Under the pieces are notes generated by a model. The model was not told where the DNA came from and made no database searches. It saw nothing but the letters and a program-made list of their open reading frames with translations. A stretch of 14,421 bases of DNA, from NCBI GenBank assembly GCA_002452555.1, contig DKER01000154.1, positions 1 to 14,421 on the forward strand. The letters are read 5' to 3'. The DNA comes from Fidelibacterota bacterium UBA6817 (lineage in GTDB: Bacteria > Fidelibacterota > Fidelibacteria > Fidelibacterales > Fidelibacteraceae). Position numbers and translations under genes: made by a program. Position 1 is the stretch's first letter. Every line of letters starts with the position of its first letter. Positions 1 to 5,529 of this stretch are shown here, one piece after another.

Positions 1-29
1 CCCGATTTTGTCTAATTCTTTATAGTTGA

Positions 30-117
30 CTGAACGTCTAAAATTCTCAACGTCTCAACCTTTGAACTTCTGAGCTCTTGAGCTCATGAACCCTTGAACT
101 CTTGAGCCCTTGAACCA
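30..117. repeat. 8-bp tandem repeat array, 11 degenerate units
   Basis: Eleven consecutive 8-nt units fit in one phase from 30 to 117. The last seven are the cleanest: ttgaactt, ctgagctc, ttgagctc, atgaaccc, ttgaactc, ttgagccc, ttgaacca. The earlier ones (for example ctgaacgt, ctcaacgt, ctcaacct) have drifted more. The approximate consensus is YTGARCYY. Because 8 is not a multiple of 3 and no reading frame is supported here, this looks like non-coding minisatellite DNA. Within it, TGAGCTC-TT-GAGCTCA (71-86) is a perfect inverted repeat with 7-bp arms. Its function is unknown. It lies about 150 bp upstream of the ATPase start. Confidence 0.75.
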
Positions 118-143
118 TGTTCAATAATTCTTCATTCAATTCA

Positions 144-161
144 TCCCGACCGTTGTTGGGA
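144..161. other. Small stem-loop upstream of the ATPase gene
   Basis: TCCCGAC and GTTGGGA can form a 7-bp stem (one G-T wobble) around a CGTT tetraloop. No T-run follows on the plus strand, so this is not a typical intrinsic terminator. It could belong to the 3' end of an upstream transcript outside the window, or be chance. From here to 265 the sequence is AT-rich leader. I see no clear sigma-70 promoter and no strong Shine-Dalgarno sequence before the ATG at 266. Confidence 0.35.
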
Positions 162-265
162 AGACTTCAGAATTCAGTACCTAATAATATTATTCTTGTT
201 ATTTTGGTATAACAATGTAAATTATATATTGAATATAAAAAAAAATCGTTAACGAAACGGATATC

Positions 266-1099
266 ATGGAATATTTTGAGATTGTAAATTTAAAAAAGGA
301 ACCTTTTTCAATCACACCGGATCCCTTGTACTTTTATGAATCGGAAATACATAAAGAGTGTCTTAATCTCCTTGAAATATCTATACGTACCCGTCGCGGA
401 CTCAGTGTTGTTATTGGAGGGATCGGTACCGGCAAGACGACCCTGAGCCGAATCCTTCTACGGCGATTTTATAAATATGACCCCCGATTTGAATTTTTTC
501 TGATACTTGATCCTTCCTGGAACTCAGAACTGGATTTTTTAAAATATCTGATTGATTTGTTCGATATTCCCGAAAAAGGAGATTCTATTGTTGTCTGCAA
601 GGATATTATTGAAAATTTTCTCTATGAAAAAGGAGTCGAAGAGAAAAAAGTGCTGGTTTTGGTCATCGATGAAGGACAGAAAATCTCTTCGGAAAACCTT
701 GAATTGATCCGGACTCTTCTCAATTATGAAACCAATCAATATAAGTTAATCCAGGTTATCTTTTTTGCCCAGCCGGAGTTTAAGGAAATCCTGAAAAAAC
801 ATTCCAATTTTGCTGACAGAGTATCCATGGGATTTACACTCCAACCTTTAAACCGTCAGGATGCGGTTGCCATGATAGAACACCGTTTAAATATATCCGG
901 AGCCGACAAAGGTATAAAATTTTTCACTGAAGGGGCTTTAGAACTGATCTATCTCAATTCACAGGGATATCCGAGAAAAATGATAACCCTGTGTCATGAC
1001 TGTCTGATAGAAATGATACGGCAGGATAAACATTTGGTTGATGCAGATATAGTCATAAGTTTACTTAAAGGAAACAGATTTTTTCATGTGGGAACATGA
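266..1099 (+). CDS. ExeA/GspA-like AAA+ ATPase of secretion/pilus locus
   Basis: This 277-residue cytoplasmic P-loop ATPase belongs to the ExeA/GspA family. The N-terminus has the family signature (LKKEPFSITPDPLYFY, residues 9-24). Walker A is GGIGTGKT (51-58) and Walker B is VLVIDEGQ with D135 and E136. The family usually reads DEAQ. ExeA of Aeromonas uses ATP and a C-terminal peptidoglycan-binding domain to help the secretin assemble through the cell wall. Here there is only the ATPase part, with no transmembrane segment and no wall-binding domain, so an analogous role is inferred from the neighbouring pilus genes. The start at 266 gives the conserved N-terminus, although no good ribosome-binding site is visible. 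After the TGA the same frame remains protein-like to 1270 (see separate entry). Family assignment is strong; function in this locus is less sure. Confidence 0.85.
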   Translation: MEYFEIVNLKKEPFSITPDPLYFYESEIHKECLNLLEISIRTRRGLSVVIGGIGTGKTTLSRILLRRFYKYDPRFEFFLILDPSWNSELDFLKYLIDLFDIPEKGDSIVVCKDIIENFLYEKGVEEKKVLVLVIDEGQKISSENLELIRTLLNYETNQYKLIQVIFFAQPEFKEILKKHSNFADRVSMGFTLQPLNRQDAVAMIEHRLNISGADKGIKFFTEGALELIYLNSQGYPRKMITLCHDCLIEMIRQDKHLVDADIVISLLKGNRFFHVGT

Positions 1100-1270
1100 A
1101 AAAATAGCAGTGATAATCCAACAAAATAGCTTTTAAGAATTATTCAGGAAGAGGAAGAAAATTCCTATAATGGAAATTTTAAAAGCGTTAAACCATCTGA
1201 TTCCAAACAATATGTTAAGAATCAGCAGTTGGATTTATTCGAATCGCTGGAAGAAAATCCTGACACGTAA
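1100..1270 (+). other. In-phase protein-like tail behind two stops of the ATPase gene
   Basis: Downstream of the ATPase TGA (1097-1099) the same frame reads nine codons, meets TAG (1127-1129), then is open for 46 codons to TAA at 1268-1270. The open stretch has no ATG, GTG or TTG near its beginning; the first TTG is at 1229. It is acidic and hydrophilic (IQEEEENSYNGN near the start) and ends in NQQLDLFESLEENPDT. This composition resembles genuine coding sequence better than the AT-rich DNA after it. Most likely it is the eroded C-terminal tail of a formerly longer ATPase (332 codons' worth of sense sequence), a sequencing error, or a small gene with an unusual start. QLDLF matches the sliding-clamp-binding pentapeptide consensus QL(S/D)LF, which may be chance. 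Confidence 0.4.
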
Positions 1271-1317
1271 TCCCGAAAAAAAATCTTTCCACATTTATGC
1301 TTTGAAAATTTTCGGGA
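1271..1317. other. 9-bp inverted repeat after the tail
   Basis: TCCCGAAAA (1271-1279) and TTTTCGGGA (1309-1317) are perfect inverted arms separated by 29 nt. The repeat begins on the base after the TAA at 1268-1270, which is the position expected of a transcript-end structure. The loop is long and the downstream strand lacks an immediate T-run, so intrinsic termination is not certain. Confidence 0.45.
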
Positions 1318-1321
1318 CCAC

Positions 1322-1345
1322 AAATTAAAAAATTCTTTAATTTTT
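1322..1345 (+). terminator. Possible AT-only terminator-like hairpin
   Basis: AAATTAAA, a 6-nt loop AAATTC, then TTTAATTT runs directly into further T residues. The geometry is that of an intrinsic terminator (8-bp stem, T-tail), but the stem contains no G or C and would be weak. Together with the 1271-1317 inverted repeat just before it, it could mark the end of the ATPase transcription unit. Confidence 0.3.
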
Positions 1346-1377
1346 ACATAAGACCGAGAAGGATACGTTAAACAATG

Positions 1378-1404
1378 TTGAATTATGAAATAAATCGGTA
1401 TAAG
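1378..1404 (+). promoter_or_regulatory. Weak candidate promoter for the pilus operon
   Basis: TTGAAT (1378-1383) and TATAAG (1399-1404) resemble -35 and -10 hexamers, but their spacing is 15 bp rather than about 17. The placement, after the putative terminator and about 150 nt upstream of the PilM-PilN start, is sensible. No other good sigma-70 or sigma-54 site was found in 1271-1557. This is a guess from short motifs. Confidence 0.2.
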
Positions 1405-1446
1405 TTTAACAAAGTTTTTTCTTTATTCACTATGTGTTTAAAGATT

Positions 1447-1472
1447 GCAGATTTTTTATCTGCTGGCTTTTT
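1447..1472 (+). other. Hairpin with trailing T-run in operon leader
   Basis: GCAGAT, a five-T loop, and ATCTGC form a perfect 6-bp stem (1447-1463). A TTTTT run follows at 1468-1472 after TGGC. The structure resembles a short attenuator or terminator inside the leader of the pilus operon. The stem is short and the T-run is displaced by four bases. Confidence 0.3.
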
Positions 1473-1487
1473 CAAATATTAAGATAA

Positions 1488-1512
1488 GTGCCGGTCATGT
1501 TAAGTCCGGCAC
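1488..1512 (+). promoter_or_regulatory. GC-rich hairpin 45 nt before the PilM-PilN start
   Basis: GTGCCGG (1488-1494) pairs perfectly with CCGGCAC (1506-1512) around an 11-nt loop. It stands out as GC-rich in an AT-rich leader. It ends 45 nt before the ATG at 1558, with a purine-rich AAAGGG (1538-1543) between. It may be a 5'-UTR element that affects transcription or translation of the operon. No known riboswitch fold was recognised. Confidence 0.4.
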
Positions 1513-1557
1513 GACTAATTTGAAACAAATGTTTGGTAAAGGGAATCAACTCTCATA

Positions 1558-4362
1558 ATGCCTGAACAGGATGACAAGAATCGCGACGTAGCAACAAATA
1601 AATTGTTGAATATTCTTAGAACTGAGTCTGATGATACCCAGGAAAAGGGTTCATCCGGTTCTTCTACACCGTCCGAACAAGATGATACGCGTGATTTTGA
1701 TTCAAATGAACTGACCAGACTTTTTGATCAGACAGTTTCCGGCAAAAGTGTTGATTTTACTAATGCTGATGAAAATAAAAATAGTGAAAGAAAAAATAAA
1801 GCAGTCTTAGACCCGGACGCGAATCAAAAACAAGCTTTTGAATCCGATTCAGGCCATGCTCAAGACCGAGATCAAGAGCAAGATCAAAATCAAGTTCAAG
1901 ATAATAAAGAGTATCCTGAATATGGTGCTGATACAAAAGATGATAGTCCTGAGGAAAATGTATTTGAAATCGAATATGAAGATAACATTTCAGATAAACC
2001 TTTAACGGAAAGTTCTGAAACGGAGGAACCGGAAAAAAAGCCGGTACCCGCAAAGCAAACTCTTGGGCCTTTTGTTGAATTTATTAATCGTTTCGAAACT
2101 AAACACAAATCTGATAATGAAGACTCTTCCAATACTGTAAATGATAGTGAAAATGTCTTGCCAGTTAAAGAAATTTATGCAGATAATGATACAGAATCCG
2201 ATGACACGATTGAACTTTTATCCTTTTTGGACAATAAAGAAGACAATTCCGAGAGTGACGAATCTGAAAAAGGGGGTCTTGAGTCTGAACAGGAAACGGA
2301 GGCAGTAGGTAGCGAGACGGATAAAAAGAAGTCAACGAAAGCAAAATCCTTTTTTGACATTCTGGATGAGTATATAGCTGCAAAAAGTGATGATGTTGTA
2401 TTACCCTTAAATGAGACCGACGTTTTCGAAAATTTTGATAAATCTGAGCTTCCGGAAAAGGAAGATGACGTAGCTCCTGAATCGGAAGCAGCTGCACAGA
2501 AAGAATCCAAACCGGAAGAGGAACCGGTAGTTCCCGAAGATGAAAAAGGGCCGAGATCGGCAACACAAAAAGTCATATTTGAAGATCTGGAACAAGAGAT
2601 TAATGAACAGGAAGAATTTCTGGATTCAACAGAAGAAGAAAAAATCTTTGAGGAAAATTTTAATTCTGTTACACCGGCCGTAAAACTGAAAATTTCTGAA
2701 ATATCCGATTATATCAATGATAAAAGGAATATAACCGTTATTGAATCAGATGAAGCCGGTTCCAATTACATACAGGCTGTCCCTGAAGTAAATAAAATCA
2801 AGATAACAAATTGGGGGAATATCAATTACTGGAATTTTCCCAAAGAAGCAACAGATGAAGATAAACAGAAGTTTGCCCTTCGAAGTATTTCCCGGCAAAT
2901 CAAACATAAAAAAAGTTTTCTCACATTTTTCTCTCACAGCCGAAGTTATGTAACTCGTATTCAAACGTTTCAGAAACTGAGTTCCAAAGAGACTCAGGAA
3001 GCCTTAAAGTGGGCAATCTCAAAAAATTTGCCATTCCCTGATAAAAAAGTCGAATATGATGTTAAACAGATATCTTCTGATTCCGTTGATGAAAAGAACT
3101 ATTTAACTCTGATAGCCCCTCAAACCCTGGTTCTCCAGCAGGAAAAATATTTCCGGGATTTCGGTATGAATCCCCGGAAAATTTCAACAGTATCGGTTCT
3201 TGCTGCGAAAGCTTTCCGCCTTAATTATCCTGATTATTACAAAGAAACAGCCATTATCTTCTATTTTGGTGAAACATACAGCAATTTGATCTTTATTAAG
3301 AATTATGAATTCCATTATGAACGTGAATTCGGTGTCGGTCGGAAGGATTTGATTTCATCGCTTAATCAGGAAGTGAATACGATAAACGGTCCAAAAAAAT
3401 TATCACGGAATGATGCAATCCAATTGCTTGACAGTTTTGGGTTTACCCGGAAAAAAAACAGTTCTGTTCAGACCCTCGGCATCGATTATTCAAGATATTC
3501 GATCATGATCCGGCCTTTGGCTGAGCGAATCATAATGGAGATAAGTCGCTCAATTGATTTTTATAAGAAAAACTTCTCACTTTTGGCAGATGGTGATATT
3601 TTCCTGATCGGGCCGGGAGCTGTTATTCCCGGGGTTGTTCGTTTTATAGAAGACCAGTTGGGACGTAAAACATCCGTCTTAAATCCCATGAGAACTGATA
3701 TTTTTACGTATAAAACCCGAGAAGCACAGATTCCGGATAAAATGCTTCCACTTTATACACTTCACATAGCTGCAGCTTACCCGGATAGTGATCTTAATGT
3801 TATATCTGCCGCAACACGGTCCAGAGAAGTTTTTATTGCCGGTTCAAAACTCAGCAGAATTTTACTCATTATATTTATTGTATTTGCAGGTATTCGTACA
3901 AATGATATGTTAATATTGCGGGATGATGTAAAAGATAAGCATAAGAGTACTCAGATCAGATGGCAGAATGTATCCAATGCATCCTCAGAATTTATGATCA
4001 TGAATGAAAAAGAAAATACCATGACCCGGATATTAAATCAGGTCAGAGAGGATCAATATTCCACTGACAGGACCCTTTCTCTTATGAAACTCATCTCAAA
4101 TCTGACACCGGCTGGTGTTCATTTGATTGATTTTCAACTGGGTAAAAGCACAAATCCCGGCGAAAAGGAACAATCAGACTTTGTTTTGAAAGGGTATATT
4201 ACGCGAAATCCTTCCGTTGCGGATATCTATTTGAATAATTATCTTGCTAAATTCAGAGACACCGGTTTCTTTCAGGATGTTACGCTCACAACCCGTGATG
4301 AGAGAATTGATAATGAGACTCGAAGGACATTCACGATTACGGGAGTTTTAAAACAATTATGA
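1558..4362 (+). CDS. PilM-PilN fusion with long acidic disordered N-terminus
   Basis: The 934-residue protein has three parts. Residues 1 to about 370 are acidic, low-complexity and probably disordered, with repeated hydrophobic mini-motifs. Residues about 390-755 look like PilM, the cytoplasmic actin-fold adaptor of the type IV pilus; the later actin-family loops appear as FYFGETYSN (568-576) and LIGPGAVIPG (683-692). Both depart from the usual DIG and GG forms, so nucleotide binding is doubtful. A short hydrophobic stretch (768-779) then leads to a coiled-coil and a PilN-like periplasmic domain (about 785-934). In most species PilM and PilN are separate proteins, the PilN N-terminal tail docking into PilM; here they are covalently joined. 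The stop overlaps the PilO start as ATGA. The assignment rests on residual motifs, architecture and gene order, because sequence divergence is high. Confidence 0.8.
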   Translation: MPEQDDKNRDVATNKLLNILRTESDDTQEKGSSGSSTPSEQDDTRDFDSNELTRLFDQTVSGKSVDFTNADENKNSERKNKAVLDPDANQKQAFESDSGHAQDRDQEQDQNQVQDNKEYPEYGADTKDDSPEENVFEIEYEDNISDKPLTESSETEEPEKKPVPAKQTLGPFVEFINRFETKHKSDNEDSSNTVNDSENVLPVKEIYADNDTESDDTIELLSFLDNKEDNSESDESEKGGLESEQETEAVGSETDKKKSTKAKSFFDILDEYIAAKSDDVVLPLNETDVFENFDKSELPEKEDDVAPESEAAAQKESKPEEEPVVPEDEKGPRSATQKVIFEDLEQEINEQEEFLDSTEEEKIFEENFNSVTPAVKLKISEISDYINDKRNITVIESDEAGSNYIQAVPEVNKIKITNWGNINYWNFPKEATDEDKQKFALRSISRQIKHKKSFLTFFSHSRSYVTRIQTFQKLSSKETQEALKWAISKNLPFPDKKVEYDVKQISSDSVDEKNYLTLIAPQTLVLQQEKYFRDFGMNPRKISTVSVLAAKAFRLNYPDYYKETAIIFYFGETYSNLIFIKNYEFHYEREFGVGRKDLISSLNQEVNTINGPKKLSRNDAIQLLDSFGFTRKKNSSVQTLGIDYSRYSIMIRPLAERIIMEISRSIDFYKKNFSLLADGDIFLIGPGAVIPGVVRFIEDQLGRKTSVLNPMRTDIFTYKTREAQIPDKMLPLYTLHIAAAYPDSDLNVISAATRSREVFIAGSKLSRILLIIFIVFAGIRTNDMLILRDDVKDKHKSTQIRWQNVSNASSEFMIMNEKENTMTRILNQVREDQYSTDRTLSLMKLISNLTPAGVHLIDFQLGKSTNPGEKEQSDFVLKGYITRNPSVADIYLNNYLAKFRDTGFFQDVTLTTRDERIDNETRRTFTITGVLKQL
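1870..1899 (+). repeat. Hexanucleotide repeat encoding xQ dipeptides
   Basis: Five 6-nt units of the form NNN-CAA (GATCAA, GAGCAA, GATCAA, AATCAA, GTTCAA) encode DQEQDQNQVQ, residues 105-114 of the fusion protein. The repeat is in frame, so unit gain or loss would change linker length without a frameshift. It lies in the disordered N-terminal region. Confidence 0.6.
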
Positions 4363-4925
4363 ATTTAAAACGAATCGGTTTGATAAATATTGGCCTTCTG
4401 ATACTAAGTGTTTTGGCATGGGTTCTTTTCTTTTATCTTCCAATTGATAAGGAAATTGATGGACTGAATAATGATATTGCATCTTTGGAACAAAGAATTG
4501 TTCAGATCGGTACTATCGAGAGAAATAAAGGTCAAATAGAAAAACGAATCCGGGATCTTGAAAATGATTTAAATCGTTTATTTGATACCGTGGAGGACGA
4601 AAGCAGTTTTCAGAACACACTGGATTATATTGAACAGTTATCAATACTTCATAGTCTTGAAGTTGAGTTTTTAAATCCATCCCCTGTTGACCAGTTCAAT
4701 GTAAATCCTGCGGATACTAAAAAGTATTTTAAAAAATCTCTTCATTCCTATCCGATTGACGTTTTTTTGAAGGGGAAATTCATTGAAACCGGTAAATTTC
4801 TTGAAGATTTGACTGCAGCCAGTGAACCGGTTCACATAAAGACAATACACCTTTTAACAGATACCCAGCTTCCTGAAAAATTGCATATTGAAATAAAATT
4901 GCTGGCATATACAGCTAAGGACTGA
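4359..4925 (+). CDS. pilO: Type IV pilus alignment protein PilO
   Basis: The 188-residue protein has a short positively charged N-terminus, one transmembrane helix (about residues 8-27) and a coiled-coil (about 30-75: DNDIASLEQ-like heptads with IEKRIRDLENDLNRLF). A C-terminal periplasmic domain (about 80-188) ends in strand-rich sequence consistent with the ferredoxin-like PilO fold. PilO pairs with PilN in the inner membrane and binds PilP, linking the motor to the secretin. Its start codon overlaps the stop of the upstream fusion gene (ATGA), indicating translational coupling, with GGGAG 13 nt upstream. Sequence identity to known PilO is low by eye; topology, length and position between PilN and PilP carry the call. 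Confidence 0.85.
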   Translation: MNLKRIGLINIGLLILSVLAWVLFFYLPIDKEIDGLNNDIASLEQRIVQIGTIERNKGQIEKRIRDLENDLNRLFDTVEDESSFQNTLDYIEQLSILHSLEVEFLNPSPVDQFNVNPADTKKYFKKSLHSYPIDVFLKGKFIETGKFLEDLTAASEPVHIKTIHLLTDTQLPEKLHIEIKLLAYTAKD

Positions 4926-4926
4926 T

Positions 4927-5463
4927 ATGGCGTTACAGAAACGTGAAAAGATCTTATTGTCGATTGCGGGTATTGCCGTAGTTATATTTGTTATCATACA
5001 GGTTTTGCCATCCGGTTCAGATAAACCGACACCGGTATCTGCTCCGGTTACTGCAAGAACAGAACCAGCCAGATCTGTCGTACAGCAAACGGTACTTCCT
5101 GAAACCCATGTTAAGCTAAAATCATACACCACTAATGAAGGTGCATGGAATCTGGAATGGAAAAATGATCCGTTTGTCTATGCATATCTCGAACCCGAAA
5201 TTGAAGACGTTCCACCTGAAGAAATTATTCAAAAACCTGAGGAAATTGAAGAAGAAGTCATTATTCATTCATTTCAATTAAATGGGATCTCATGGTTGAA
5301 TAATAAACCGACTGTACTCATTAATGACCGGGTTATGAAACCGGGTGATTCCATCGAAGGATACACCCTGAGTGATGTTTATAAAACATATGTAATTCTG
5401 AGAAAAAAGAATGAATCCATAAAACTGGCTTTTTCTGAAAAACCGACATCCCAATGGGAATAA
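4927..5463 (+). CDS. pilP: PilP/GspC-like alignment protein with membrane anchor
   Basis: This 178-residue protein starts with a single transmembrane anchor (about residues 8-26, LLSIAGIAVVIFVIIQVL). It continues through a Pro/Thr/Glu-rich linker containing a WKNDPF motif like the RDPF of PilP. It ends in a beta-rich domain (about 112-175) with LNGISW, GDSIEGY and a repeated valine/isoleucine strand pattern, matching the HR domain of PilP and GspC. That domain contacts the secretin N0 domain in both pilus and type II systems. Typical PilP is a lipoprotein with a lipobox cysteine; this protein contains no cysteine and uses a membrane helix, as GspC does. The start lies 1 nt after the pilO stop, with TAAGGA at good spacing. 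Confidence 0.8.
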   Translation: MALQKREKILLSIAGIAVVIFVIIQVLPSGSDKPTPVSAPVTARTEPARSVVQQTVLPETHVKLKSYTTNEGAWNLEWKNDPFVYAYLEPEIEDVPPEEIIQKPEEIEEEVIIHSFQLNGISWLNNKPTVLINDRVMKPGDSIEGYTLSDVYKTYVILRKKNESIKLAFSEKPTSQWE

Positions 5464-5519
5464 TTCACGCATTAAAGTCCGTGTCCAGGTTTTTCTGTTA
5501 AACATGGATGATCAACAAT

Positions 5520-5523
5520 GGAG
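5520..5523 (+). promoter_or_regulatory. Shine-Dalgarno deciding the secretin start
   Basis: GGAG at 5520-5523 lies 6 nt before the ATG at 5530, an ideal distance. The upstream in-frame ATGs at 5518 and 5524 overlap or closely adjoin it and have no comparable site. Starting at 5530 also gives a normal signal peptide beginning MLRKYY. Confidence 0.6.
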
Positions 5524-5529
5524 ATGACC

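Noticed and set aside
62..117. CRISPR-like repeat array.
   Set aside because: Units are 8 nt, contiguous and degenerate, with no spacers.
1097..1129. Reassigned UGA/UAG codons as explanation of the interrupted ATPase tail.
   Set aside because: Other genes in the window end cleanly in TGA with overlapping or closely following starts (for example 4362, 4925, 11939), so a genome-wide recoding of TGA is not supported.
1760..2595. Several minus-strand open frames of 60-130 codons opposite the acidic arm.
   Set aside because: They mirror the Glu/Asp/Lys/Ser-rich coding strand, overlap one another in different frames and show low-complexity Phe/Ser/Leu content with no recognisable domain.
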